Shown one piece after another: positions 1-7,202 of a stretch of 36,765 nt of DNA. The translations under genes and the position numbers were made by a program. Origin of the DNA: a virus. The notes under the pieces are model-generated. The model was given only the letters and a program-made list of their open reading frames with translations, had not been told where the DNA came from and did not search any database. How positions within the stretch are numbered: the first letter of the stretch is position 1; each line of letters starts with the position of its first letter. The stretch lies in the IMG/VR virus record IMGVR_UViG_3300046004_000428, positions 1-36,765 of that record, one strand, 5' to 3'.

Positions 1-144
1 AGAAGCCGCCGTCAGTCGAAATACGTTGCTGTAGTTCGACACAAAGGAGAACGCTATTTCCTTGGCTATTTTGAAACTGCCGAGGAAGCGCACGACGCCT
101 ACATTGCCAAGAAGCGCGAAGTTAGCCCCACCTTTATGCTCTAA
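1..144 (+). CDS. HNH/AP2 endonuclease, 3' end (continues from 36283-36765)
   Basis: This is the C-terminal part of the HNH gene that begins at 36283. Bases 4-129 repeat the last 126 bases of the window in the same frame. The reading frame then continues through ACC TTT ATG CTC to a TAA stop at 142-144, so the full protein would be 165 residues. The segment encodes most of an AP2-like DNA-binding domain (KYVAVVRHKGERYFLGYF followed by an acidic helix). The first codon here is AGA (Arg), whereas the copy at the right end has GTC (Val), so the outermost three bases disagree. The stop lies two bases from the stop of the convergent tail gene at 147. Confidence 0.85.
   Translation, partial: RSRRQSKYVAVVRHKGERYFLGYFETAEEAHDAYIAKKREVSPTFML
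4..129. repeat. Terminal direct repeat, left copy (126 bp)
   Basis: Identical to 36640-36765. A gene reads in frame through the join, so this is most simply the overlap of a circular or circularly permuted genome rather than a physical terminal repeat. Bases 1-3 do not match the other end. Confidence 0.9.
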
Positions 145-152
145 CATTACAC
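144..152. repeat. 9-bp direct repeat ACATTACAC, left flank of HNH insertion
   Basis: ACATTACAC occurs here and at 36187-36195, immediately outside the HNH gene once the circle is closed. On the minus strand it reads GTGTAATGT. This copy holds the TAA stop of the upstream tail gene, and the other copy holds the ATG start of the downstream tail gene. It looks like a target duplication or recombination footprint, although chance similarity of start/stop sequences cannot be excluded. Confidence 0.6.
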
Positions 153-1070
153 TCGCTCCAACTGGGCAAACGTGACGCTGCCGGAAACGGTTAGCGTCAA
201 CGTCCCAGCGGTCGGCGTAAATGCGAGAGATACACGGTTGCCCGCACCAGTGCCGACAAGCGGTCCAGCGGTTGACGTGCCGGAAAGCGTAATTGTCCCC
301 GTTCCAGTAAATGACAGGACGTGCTGCACGTTGGCGACAGTTACGTTCTGCGTTGAAAGCGTGTCGGTGTTCAGAAGAAGGTTTCTGCGGCCAGTGATTG
401 GCACAATGCCATATGTTGGTCTGCTGGCCGTCGTTGACTGCAACGCGTGGTTGCCGGGGAGTTCGCGGACGGAGATAGAGTTTAGTTTGAACTGCCCAGT
501 GCCGCCGGAACTGTGGCCCACATTCAGATAACCAGACGTAAACCCGGCTGGCACATGAACATAACCTCTTAGGGTTCCGCTGTTCAGTGTTCCAACAAGC
601 GTTCCAATAAGAGTGGTGCCACCAGAACCAGCAGATAAAAAGAAGCGAAATGCCCCTTCGGTACAGCTAATGTTCTGCACATCCGCCGTAATTAGATAGG
701 ATTGCCCTGCTGTGAGCGCCATCAATGTGCTGCGGGTGACGTATTGGTTACTTGCAGTTTTCGTCACAAGCAGTCCAGCGCCATCCGTGGCAGCAGTTGA
801 GCTTGTTAGCGTGTAGTTTGCCGGGTCAGAGGAGAACGTCACCAACTCCGCCCCCAGCACCAGCCCCTTCGACTTATCCAGCATCAGCGCTGCGGTCTGG
901 CCCGGCGTCGTCAATGGGGTGGTGCCGGCGGTGTCGGTGAAGAGGGTCGTGAGGTCGCTGGGGTCGTACCAGACGCCCGGTTCGGCAAGGGCGAAGAGCG
1001 TGGAGGGGCTGAAGGCAGTCGCACTGCCACCGCGCCGCCGACGATTCAGAATGGCAAGCGGCATATTCAT
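147..1070 (-). CDS. Tail/receptor-binding structural protein, N-terminal half of a split gene
   Basis: A 307-residue beta-rich protein with low charge and many Thr, Ser and Gly. It has a basic N-terminus (residues 10-14), then WYDPSDLTTLF (about 34-44) and MLDKSKGLVLG (about 63-73), which are typical of alphaproteobacterial phage tail proteins. Repeated carbohydrate-binding-module-like beta-sandwich segments follow. The protein ends abruptly at VTFAQLERV. In relatives as I recall them, this sequence runs on into TAYQKVTNQFDVTEAG, which here is the start of the next minus-strand gene (36190-35591) across an inserted HNH gene. It probably forms part of the tail tip or a fibre that contacts the cell surface. 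The start was chosen four bases after the stop of the gene at 1075; an in-frame ATG at 1064 is also possible. Enzymatic activity is not evident. Confidence 0.7.
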   Translation of the reverse strand: MNMPLAILNRRRRGGSATAFSPSTLFALAEPGVWYDPSDLTTLFTDTAGTTPLTTPGQTAALMLDKSKGLVLGAELVTFSSDPANYTLTSSTAATDGAGLLVTKTASNQYVTRSTLMALTAGQSYLITADVQNISCTEGAFRFFLSAGSGGTTLIGTLVGTLNSGTLRGYVHVPAGFTSGYLNVGHSSGGTGQFKLNSISVRELPGNHALQSTTASRPTYGIVPITGRRNLLLNTDTLSTQNVTVANVQHVLSFTGTGTITLSGTSTAGPLVGTGAGNRVSLAFTPTAGTLTLTVSGSVTFAQLERV

Positions 1071-1074
1071 AGGA

Positions 1075-1419
1075 TTAACCCCGCAGGACGACGGTCACGG
1101 TCACGTTATCAGCAGTGCCGCCCGAGGAGGTCGGCTTCAGATAAAGCGCGGCCGTCGAGAACTCGCGCATGCCCGCCGCTGTCAGGGAAATATCCGTGCC
1201 CGCGCTGTCTTTCAGCGTGACATAGTTCGTGCCGTCGTTCGACGCCTGCAACGTGATCGTTGCACTGCCGAACGTGCCTGTGACCTGCACGGAACCGGCC
1301 AGGCCCTGCATGTTCTGCACCTTGATCGGGGTGGACGTGTCGGCCGTGCTGTAATCAGTCCAGCGATACGCAGCAGCCCGGATCTGCTCTTCGACCGTGG
1401 TAGGGATAATCGTCGCCAT
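1075..1419 (-). CDS. Small virion protein, beta-sandwich (hypothetical)
   Basis: A 114-residue protein with an N-terminal segment (MATIIPTTVEEQIRAAAYRW) followed by alternating hydrophobic and Thr/Ser strands, including ITLQASNDGTNYVTLKD. The pattern suits a small jelly-roll or Ig-like tail or decoration protein. The C-terminus (VTVTVVLRG) is a beta strand. It lies in the late operon between a head-proximal gene and the tail protein at 147-1070, and its stop is four bases from the next start. I do not recognise a named family. Confidence 0.65.
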   Translation of the reverse strand: MATIIPTTVEEQIRAAAYRWTDYSTADTSTPIKVQNMQGLAGSVQVTGTFGSATITLQASNDGTNYVTLKDSAGTDISLTAAGMREFSTAALYLKPTSSGGTADNVTVTVVLRG

Positions 1420-1431
1420 TTGCCTTGATCC

Positions 1432-1734
1432 TTACTTGGCCTGGAAGCGGCCTAGGTTGCCATTCCACACCCGGAAGTGTGCGTTATCCGGGTCATTCAA
1501 TTCCTTATGCACGACTTCCTTCATCGCGCCGTGGTCGTCCACGCGGACGCCGTGCTTTTTCGCCCACTCCGCCCACATCTTCATCGGGATGTTCGCCACC
1601 AGCCGGCTCTCGCCCATGTTCCAAGCTTCCGCGGACTGCAACGCTTTCGACTTTTCCGCTATCGGCGTGTAGTCGTGCGTCTGCTGGATGTGCAGCGTCC
1701 CGTCCTCGACCGTCATTTGCTCCGATAACTTCAT
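1432..1734 (-). CDS. Hypothetical late-operon protein
   Basis: A 100-residue charged protein rich in Glu, Lys, Trp and Asn, with no signal peptide or membrane segment. The amino-acid composition is that of a genuine soluble protein. GAGGGG lies seven bases upstream of the ATG and serves as ribosome binding site. A second open frame (1505-1825) overlaps the first 230 bases in a different frame, and only its first 30 or so codons look protein-like. The two may therefore be one gene broken by a +1 frameshift, real or a sequencing error. Role unknown; the position suggests a virion or assembly protein. Confidence 0.65.
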   Translation of the reverse strand: MKLSEQMTVEDGTLHIQQTHDYTPIAEKSKALQSAEAWNMGESRLVANIPMKMWAEWAKKHGVRVDDHGAMKEVVHKELNDPDNAHFRVWNGNLGRFQAK

Positions 1735-1825
1735 ACGTCAGCCCCTCGTCAGCCTTGCACGCCTTCTGCGCGTCTCCGAGGCGGAGTGTATCACCTCGAT
1801 TGGTTTTTACCCAGACCTGCGTCAT
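1505..1825 (-). CDS. Possible short upstream gene or frameshifted N-terminus of the 1432-1734 gene
   Basis: An open frame of 106 codons with AAGGGA eight bases upstream of its ATG. Residues 1-35 (VWVKTNRGDTLRL and onward) look like a real protein. From about residue 38 it becomes Arg/Gly/Asp-rich in the manner of an out-of-frame translation, and it is fully overlapped there by the better gene starting at 1734. The shift between the two frames is +1 near the sequence GACGTATGAAG. It could be a short overlapping gene, a programmed frameshift, or the result of an indel. Confidence 0.35.
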   Translation of the reverse strand: MTQVWVKTNRGDTLRLGDAQKACKADEGLTYEVIGANDGRGRDAAHPADARLHADSGKVESVAVRGSLEHGREPAGGEHPDEDVGGVGEKARRPRGRPRRDEGSRA

Positions 1826-1844
1826 ATCATTTCCCTTGGGTGTA

Positions 1845-1870
1845 GGGGGCGATCCCGAAGAACCGCCCCC
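1845..1870 (-). terminator. Stable hairpin with UUCG loop downstream of the decoration gene
   Basis: On the minus strand the RNA folds as an 11-bp stem (GGGGGCGGTTC with GGATCGCCCCC, two G-U pairs) closed by a C(UUCG)G tetraloop. It begins eight bases after the stop of the head gene at 1878. No T-run follows, so it is better seen as an attenuator or a 3'-end stabiliser than as a classic terminator. It may set the ratio of capsid and decoration mRNA to downstream tail mRNA. Confidence 0.5.
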
Positions 1871-1877
1871 GCCATTA

Positions 1878-2318
1878 TCAGGACACCGCAGCCGAGAACG
1901 GCGTTGCTTCGGAGCCGGTCGAAACCAGCGATCCGCGAACCATCCAGATGCCGGAAGCCACGTCCTGCAGTTCCACCATCGAACCGCGAACGCCGCCAGT
2001 GGTGGAGCCGCTCATGGTGATGGTGTCGGTATCGGAGGCGGTCGGGCAAGTCACGCCTGCAACGTCAGTTGCAATCGAAAGAACGCCCTGCATCACGTCC
2101 GAAGCAGACGCCACACGGATGACGTGTGAGCCCGAGGACACGGTTGCACCCACGAAGATCGTGTAGGTGCCGCCCGAACCCGTGGCCGCAGGCAGGGTAA
2201 CGATCCGGCCGGTGGTGGAGTTCAGGTTGATGGTGCGCCCAGCGTAGGCGTCATCATCCAGCGTGGTGGCGGCAGTGATCGCAATCACGCCAAGGTTAGG
2301 TTTGTATTCGGAAGCCAT
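1878..2318 (-). CDS. Head decoration/fibre-like structural protein
   Basis: A 146-residue protein starting MASEYKPNLGV. An in-frame upstream ATG at 2348 has no ribosome binding site and overlaps the HNH gene, whereas the chosen ATG has AAGGA about nine bases upstream. The sequence is almost all beta strand with Thr, Ser, Val and Gly, including the segment GRIVTLPAATGSGGTYTIFV, a pattern common in small phage proteins encoded just after the major capsid gene. It probably decorates the capsid surface or forms short head fibres. It is separated from the capsid gene only by the HNH gene at 2333-2890, so the two were presumably adjacent before that insertion. No enzymatic motif is visible. Confidence 0.65.
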   Translation of the reverse strand: MASEYKPNLGVIAITAATTLDDDAYAGRTINLNSTTGRIVTLPAATGSGGTYTIFVGATVSSGSHVIRVASASDVMQGVLSIATDVAGVTCPTASDTDTITMSGSTTGGVRGSMVELQDVASGIWMVRGSLVSTGSEATPFSAAVS

Positions 2319-2332
2319 ATTTATGGTCCTTT

Positions 2333-2890
2333 TCAGATGGAGCGCCATGTTCGGCGCAATTGGATTGCTTTGATGTGCTCTCTAGTCACGCCATACCTTG
2401 CCGCCAGCATACCACGACTTTCCGACGATGCTCTGATTTCAAGAACATCTTTTTCGGTAAGGCGAGAATTGCCTTTTGGTGCCCCATCTTCTCGGCCCCA
2501 CATGTCCGCAACATTGTCAGCCCGCGTCCCCAGCAGAAGATGGTTTGGGTTGCAGCATGAACGGTTGTGGCAAGTGTGCCGAACGACCAAGCCCTCGGGG
2601 ATGGGTCCGCGCTTAGTAAGCCACGCGGCCCTATTTGACGTGGTTTTTGGCCCTTTTGCGCCACCCAGAGAAATACTGCCGTAGCCGTAAGTCCATGAGT
2701 TTCCGATCCAAGGCCAGCACTCATTTTCTGTGCGCACGTCAACATAGAACCAAAAGCGGTCTGCAAAAGGCTTTCTTGCTTTTGGTCCATCGTCCGTTGT
2801 CCCAGTCGTTCGAAGTCGGTTGTAGTGCCTAGAGCAAAGCGCGCCAGAATGTAGTTTCCCGCCGCACCCAGTTATCTCACAAGTTTCCAT
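2333..2890 (-). CDS. HNH homing endonuclease with zinc knuckle and C-terminal HTH
   Basis: A 185-residue protein. The N-terminus has C4, C9, C19 and H22, a likely zinc knuckle. The HNH core runs from about 85 to 130, with H105, C107, H108, C112, C113, N116 and H117 in HTCHNRSCCNPNHLLLGTR. The C-terminal 40 residues (LTEKDVLEIR, MLAARYGVTREHI) form a helix-turn-helix that would supply DNA-site recognition. The gene sits between the capsid and decoration genes in the same orientation. Its AGGAG is enclosed in an 11-bp inverted repeat (2894-2933), so read-through mRNA should be poorly translated. CCATGTTC occurs at both ends of the gene (2345-2352 and 2887-2894). The protein probably nicks or cuts genomes lacking the insertion. 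It is unlike the three AP2-type HNH genes elsewhere in the window. Confidence 0.85.
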   Translation of the reverse strand: METCEITGCGGKLHSGALCSRHYNRLRTTGTTDDGPKARKPFADRFWFYVDVRTENECWPWIGNSWTYGYGSISLGGAKGPKTTSNRAAWLTKRGPIPEGLVVRHTCHNRSCCNPNHLLLGTRADNVADMWGREDGAPKGNSRLTEKDVLEIRASSESRGMLAARYGVTREHIKAIQLRRTWRSI

Positions 2891-2893
2891 GTT

Positions 2894-2933
2894 CTAACTC
2901 CTGACGGCCTATTTAAAGACTATCAGGAGTTAG
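2894..2933 (-). promoter_or_regulatory. Hairpin sequestering the HNH ribosome binding site
   Basis: CTAACTCCTGA (2894-2904) and TCAGGAGTTAG (2923-2933) are perfect 11-bp inverted copies separated by 18 bases. On the minus strand the second arm contains the AGGAG eight bases before the HNH ATG, so the RNA stem hides the ribosome binding site. The loop contains TTTAAATA, which resembles a -10 or T4-late-type element. A transcript starting there would lack the 5' arm and leave the site free. The stem starts seven bases after the capsid stop and has no T-run, so it is not a terminator. Confidence 0.65.
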
Positions 2934-2940
2934 GATGTTG

Positions 2941-3897
2941 TCAAGAAACCGTGTTATCGTATACGGCCCCACTGGCCTTCTCATTCTTGCAAATGAGGGT
3001 CAGTTCGGTGATCACCTGGCGTTTTTCGCTGTCGCCAGTTTTGGCCAGTTCGGTATTGCGGGTCGCGCGCAGAACGCCGATTCCCCACATATCGTCCTGC
3101 ATGATGAACACGTCGCGGCTGCGGTTCTCACGCGAAGGCATGAACTCCACTGTGCCCCAGGGAGTTACATAGACACTCATGTGCTTGATGACCTTCTCGG
3201 ACTCAGCGGTCACGTTCGAACGCTGGTTGTTGTTGCCGGTGAAGGTCAGGGCCTTGTTCATCTGGAACGACGACAGATAAACAGTGTCAGGCTTGCCGCC
3301 GGCCAGCCAAATCGACTGCATCACACTGTCGAACTTAGTTTGGTCGAAGGCAGTCGGCGTGCCGTCGTCGGTGCGCGCGTTCGTGCCGTCGCCGGTCGGG
3401 TCAGCACCCGAAGAACCAGACTGGAAGTTGGTGTTCGTGGTCAGCCACGCGGGCACACCAGCCAGGCGGCGGGCAGCAACCGACGAACCAGCCGAACGGG
3501 CTTGGTTCGCAAACAGGGCTTTCTCGATGTCCAGCTTCTGCTCCTTGGCGATCTTCAGAACCTGGTAGGCCATTTCGCGTGCGCGACCGGCTTTGTTCAG
3601 GCCATCGTCGGTGCCGGGGATGGCAACGGCGTTCTTGAAGATCTGGCTGTAGTTGCCCAGGCGGGTCGTGACAGCACGCGCTTCGGGGGCAGTATCACCG
3701 CCTTCAATGTGCGCGTTGTCAGCGGACGAACGCAGAGCGTCGGTCTGCCATTCGTGCAGCGTGTTGGTGGCCTTGGCCTTCGCGCTCTTGGTGTAGAACG
3801 GAGTTTCTTCCGGCGAGATATCATAGATGATATCCTGAAGGTCTTCGCGGATGCCACGAACGTCGTAGCTGTCCAGGGTGTTGGTTGGCTGCGCCAT
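2941..3897 (-). CDS. Major capsid protein (DUF5309 / HK97-like)
   Basis: A 318-residue protein. The N-terminus has the DUF5309 signature: a YDVRGIREDLQDIIYDISP block (about 11-29), ETPFYTKS, HEWQTDALR and then LGNYSQIFKNAVAIPGT. A following ALFANQARS segment and the C-terminal VTPWGTVEF and VFIMQDDMWGIG blocks are also typical. The family contains capsid proteins of SU10-like podoviruses with the HK97 fold. The protein would form the icosahedral shell with the scaffold encoded just upstream (3918-4844). AAAGGAG about eight bases before the ATG is a strong ribosome binding site, in keeping with high expression. No N-terminal cleavage site is obvious. Confidence 0.9.
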   Translation of the reverse strand: MAQPTNTLDSYDVRGIREDLQDIIYDISPEETPFYTKSAKAKATNTLHEWQTDALRSSADNAHIEGGDTAPEARAVTTRLGNYSQIFKNAVAIPGTDDGLNKAGRAREMAYQVLKIAKEQKLDIEKALFANQARSAGSSVAARRLAGVPAWLTTNTNFQSGSSGADPTGDGTNARTDDGTPTAFDQTKFDSVMQSIWLAGGKPDTVYLSSFQMNKALTFTGNNNQRSNVTAESEKVIKHMSVYVTPWGTVEFMPSRENRSRDVFIMQDDMWGIGVLRATRNTELAKTGDSEKRQVITELTLICKNEKASGAVYDNTVS

Positions 3898-3917
3898 GAC
3901 CAGACTCCTTTAAGGGT

Positions 3918-4844
3918 TCATTGCTTGAACAGAAGATCGATGAAAGCCTCGGGCTTGCCACCGCTTTTCCGTGCTGCGTCGATCTGCTTTTTCCGAACAA
4001 TTTGTTGCGGCTCAGTACGGCGCATGACCGGCTTGATTGACTTGGGCGCTTCGGGTGCCTTTTTGGTCCGTGCGGCCTGCAATTCACGCCATTTCATTGC
4101 GTCGTGCAGCGCCAGTACCTGACGGGCATCAACGATGCCACTCAGTTCCTGGTCAGTAAAACCGTAAGCCTCGGACGCCGTGTTGCGGATCTTGCCCGTA
4201 ATTTCACGGGCCTTACTCGCGTCGGCAAACTCAGGAATGCGCGACTGCAAGACCTTGCCCTGCTCCGTCACAAACTCAGCCATCGCCCTGTCCTGCATTT
4301 GGCGGTGTGCTGCCGCCGTTTGCTGGATTTGCTGTTGCTGTGTTTGGTACTCGGCAGCGTCCTTGCGGTATCGCGCTTCCGCCTGCATGTAGCCAATCGG
4401 ATCTTTGTCCATCATGGCGATGTCAGGCGCTTGCGGTGGTGCCTTAAACCCATGCTCTTGGATCGTCTGAACCACTTGCATGAATTTAGATTGCTCGGCT
4501 TGAAGGGTTTGGAAGATTTCCGCCGCGGCCTTGCGAGCCTCGGCTGCTTCCTGCATGCCCTTCTGGATATAAGCCTGACCGGAGAATGAACGCTTCAGGT
4601 CGTCCAGCGTTACCTCGATTTCCTTGCCGTCAGACACGACGGTGTATTTCGAAGGCGCTTGTTCCCGTGATTCTTCTTCGTCATCGGCCTCGACGTCTTC
4701 GGAATACTCAGCCTCGGCGTCGTCTTCCTGCGCTTCAGTCTCTTGCGCTTCCAGTTCCGGGTCGGTCGCAGAGGATTCCTGCGGTGCCTCATCCGGCTGG
4801 GATGGTTCGTCCACAATCAGCAGCGAATTGACAGCCGCTTCCAT
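3918..4844 (-). CDS. Head scaffolding protein
   Basis: A 308-residue protein between portal and capsid genes. Residues 10-65 are very acidic (runs of E, D, S and Q), followed by a conserved-looking segment (YTVVSDGKEIEVTLDDLKRSFSG cut to its core at EVTLDDLKRSF). A long Gln/Ala/Glu-rich coiled coil follows, then a basic C-terminus (KKAPEAPKSIKPVMRR) ending EAFIDLLFKQ. This charge layout and location are typical of scaffold proteins that guide procapsid assembly, with a basic tail that binds the capsid subunits. The ATG at 4844 lies four bases after the stop of the preceding gene. The frame stays open upstream to 4964, but that part is Arg-rich antiframe of the 82-residue gene. A GTG at 4862 is an alternative start. 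Confidence 0.8.
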   Translation of the reverse strand: MEAAVNSLLIVDEPSQPDEAPQESSATDPELEAQETEAQEDDAEAEYSEDVEADDEEESREQAPSKYTVVSDGKEIEVTLDDLKRSFSGQAYIQKGMQEAAEARKAAAEIFQTLQAEQSKFMQVVQTIQEHGFKAPPQAPDIAMMDKDPIGYMQAEARYRKDAAEYQTQQQQIQQTAAAHRQMQDRAMAEFVTEQGKVLQSRIPEFADASKAREITGKIRNTASEAYGFTDQELSGIVDARQVLALHDAMKWRELQAARTKKAPEAPKSIKPVMRRTEPQQIVRKKQIDAARKSGGKPEAFIDLLFKQ

Positions 4845-4848
4845 TTGT

Positions 4849-5097
4849 TCAGTCGCTTCCACGGTGCTGAGCCTTTTTATCCGCGACCTTCTCGGCGTCG
4901 ATGCGCGTCTGAATGGTCGCCATGAACGTTTCCACTGCCCGGACCGCCTCATGCGCCCGAGCAATTGAAGTTATATCAGAAGCCGGGTTCAAAAACAATT
5001 GCACCGCTTCCTCGCGGATTTCGGCGCAGATTTCCTTGAACGGCTCGTAGCCCTCAAGCTGCCGCGCCTGGGTGGCCCGCTGGCGAACGTCAAGCAT
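4849..5097 (-). CDS. Small alpha-helical protein between portal and scaffold
   Basis: An 82-residue charged, mostly helical protein with no Cys and no membrane segment. Its ATG overlaps the portal stop by eight bases (ATGCTTGA), and its TGA is four bases before the scaffold start, so translation of the three genes is coupled. Proteins of this size at this position may help portal or procapsid assembly, but I cannot assign a family. The basic C-terminus (KVADKKAQHRGSD) is its only marked feature. Confidence 0.7.
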   Translation of the reverse strand: MLDVRQRATQARQLEGYEPFKEICAEIREEAVQLFLNPASDITSIARAHEAVRAVETFMATIQTRIDAEKVADKKAQHRGSD

Positions 5098-7195
5098 TCG
5101 GCATCATCCCCGGCTGCGGCATCATCGGTTGCCCCATAGGCATCGGCGTCATCGCCTGCTGGGCCCTGATTTGTTGCTCGTTTAGGCGCACGCCGGTGTT
5201 CGCAAATATCTTGGCGGCCTCGATGGCAAGGTCTTGCGTCATCTTATCCCGCTCGCGGTCGTCCTGCATAATCGCCTTCTGGTAATCCAGTTGCGTCTTT
5301 TGCTGATCAGCCATAACGCGCGCCGACATCTTCATCTGCTCGGCCTGCAAGAATGCGGCGTTCGGGTCGCTCGGTTGCGCCTGCTGCTGGCCTTGCGCCG
5401 CCTGGGCAGCCTGCATCATCAGCGCCTGCTCCATCTGCTGGTTCATGGGCTGATAATACCGCTCGGAGTTGTTCAGGCCGCCGTGACGCAGAATGTCGGC
5501 CAGCGTGTTGCGGATGTTGGTCATGCTGACAATGTTGTTCTGCGGCCCGTAAGCCTGCCAGATACCCATCTGCGTCTGCAGCGTTTCGCGCAGCACCATG
5601 GCCTTTTCTTCGTGCTTGTTCGTGCCGATGCCGACGTTCACCATCAGATCAGCGTCGGCAGACCACGACCGCGGATCGACGGGCACGAACTCGCCGTTCA
5701 CGCGCATCATTTCCTGACCGCCGATGTGCTGCTTTGCCAGCTTGACGATGATCTTGAACGCCTGCTTGAATCCGCCCTCGGCCAGGTGACGCGCAATGAG
5801 CTCTGAAACTTGATTGGCGGCCTGCACGGCGGCATTCACGCCCTGTGCGGTCTGAGACTGCAGGACGTTGGCATCAAGCCCCATGCCCGCCCCAGAGACG
5901 CCTGTCTTGGCCCGGATGGCCTCGTCGTAATAGGTGATGGCCGGAAGCAAGCCGGTCGCCATTCCGCCGATCGTGATTTCACGCAAGGCACTGACATCGC
6001 TCGTGCGGATGACCGCGCCGATCTCGTTGTTCAGCACGTCGTCCATGTTCACGAGTTTGGAATTGACCACCAGGCGCGGGTTGTTGATCAGGGACATGTT
6101 ATCCAGCAGACCACGCAGCAAGGCTGTGGCCGCGTCTTGGTCGTCCATGATGATTTCCACCAGCGAACGGCCGAAGAAGGCGTGCGCCTCGGGATCAACC
6201 TCAAACACGGCGAACGGCATTTCGTCGCAGAGTTCGTAGTCCAGCATTTCATAGCTGCCGCCGCCGCACAGGAACTTGTAAAGGCGCGGGATGCCCGTGC
6301 CCTCGATGTCCATCTTCATGTAAGCTTCGGTCAGTGTGATCTTGCGCATGGACGGGTCGTTGGCGTCCTCGTCCGTGTCGCTGGCATCCCAGCCCTTGCG
6401 CTGCAGTTCTTCTTCCTCGTCAACGCTGCCGTCGGTGGTGCCAGCCATGTCGTAGACTTCTTCGAAGTCGTAACCCATGGCCACCACATCGCCCACGCGC
6501 GCCTCAGCGCTGTGACCGCAGACGTAGGCGTCTTGGATGCCGGATGCGTTCCGATCCACGAAGAAGTCTTCCGGCGCCACCGCGTCGATTCGGATCTCTT
6601 TGCTACGGGTTTCCTTGGCAACCTTCAATTCATACATCGCGGGCATGATGGTCATGCCCATTTCGTCGATGATGGCTTCCTGCGTGACTTCTTCTTCCAA
6701 GATTTCAATCTCGGGGTCCATGCGAAGCAGTTGAACCTGATCTTCGGTCAGGTCGCTGTATTCATCGATTTCGATGGTGGCGGGCTCGTCAACGTAAACC
6801 TTCCAGATGCCGACCTTTTTCTTCAGCGCGTCGTCGATGGCGTCAGACAGGATCTGAAAGCCGTTGTTGCGCTCAAAAACATAAGCCGCGTAGTTTGTCT
6901 TCTGCTCGGCTTCCTGCACGGCCTGCGGCTTGCGCGGGATGAACTCAACCGGGCGACCGGACTGCAAGAAAACCCGCATCAGCGACGGCTTTACCGCGCG
7001 GATGGTATCCCGGCATTTCGTGGCAACAACAGCCGATCGACCGTCTTCCGATGGGAGATCAACCTGGCCGTCGAAATACTTCTGTGCCCGGATACGATCG
7101 GGCGCAATCTCGGCCTCAACGAAGCTGACCGCCTCCATGATGGCGTTCTTGACCGTGTTCTGGATCTGGTCGCGGGTTAGCTTTTTCGGTTTCAT
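5090..7195 (-). CDS. Portal protein (P22/SU10-like)
   Basis: A 701-residue portal. It forms the dodecameric ring at one capsid vertex through which DNA is packaged and ejected. The N-terminal half includes RDTIRAVKPSLMRVF (about 62-76), and the EIRIDAVAPEDFFVDRNA block is characteristic of podoviral portals. It is followed by KITLTEAYMKMD, MPFAVFEVDPEAHAFFGRS and a helical segment (LLRGLLDNMSLINNPRL) that would make the wing and stem. The last 130 residues are Gln/Met/Ala-rich with a coiled coil, ending in Met/Pro repeats, as in a barrel extension. GAGGT precedes the ATG by five bases and overlaps the stop of the upstream ejection gene. The length is in the usual 650-750 range for such portals. 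Confidence 0.9.
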   Translation of the reverse strand: MKPKKLTRDQIQNTVKNAIMEAVSFVEAEIAPDRIRAQKYFDGQVDLPSEDGRSAVVATKCRDTIRAVKPSLMRVFLQSGRPVEFIPRKPQAVQEAEQKTNYAAYVFERNNGFQILSDAIDDALKKKVGIWKVYVDEPATIEIDEYSDLTEDQVQLLRMDPEIEILEEEVTQEAIIDEMGMTIMPAMYELKVAKETRSKEIRIDAVAPEDFFVDRNASGIQDAYVCGHSAEARVGDVVAMGYDFEEVYDMAGTTDGSVDEEEELQRKGWDASDTDEDANDPSMRKITLTEAYMKMDIEGTGIPRLYKFLCGGGSYEMLDYELCDEMPFAVFEVDPEAHAFFGRSLVEIIMDDQDAATALLRGLLDNMSLINNPRLVVNSKLVNMDDVLNNEIGAVIRTSDVSALREITIGGMATGLLPAITYYDEAIRAKTGVSGAGMGLDANVLQSQTAQGVNAAVQAANQVSELIARHLAEGGFKQAFKIIVKLAKQHIGGQEMMRVNGEFVPVDPRSWSADADLMVNVGIGTNKHEEKAMVLRETLQTQMGIWQAYGPQNNIVSMTNIRNTLADILRHGGLNNSERYYQPMNQQMEQALMMQAAQAAQGQQQAQPSDPNAAFLQAEQMKMSARVMADQQKTQLDYQKAIMQDDRERDKMTQDLAIEAAKIFANTGVRLNEQQIRAQQAMTPMPMGQPMMPQPGMMPNA

Positions 7196-7202
7196 CTTTA
7201 CC

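Noticed and set aside
2345-2352. CCATGTTC repeat at both ends of the HNH gene at 2333, taken as a target duplication
   Set aside because: One copy is inside the last codons of the HNH gene rather than outside it, and eight bases is short. It is kept only as a note in the gene entry.
2935-4122. Plus-strand open frame of 395 codons over the capsid gene
   Set aside because: Antisense shadow of the major capsid gene, with Arg/His/Leu-rich composition and no family features. The same applies to the long plus-strand frames over portal, transglycosylase and terminase.
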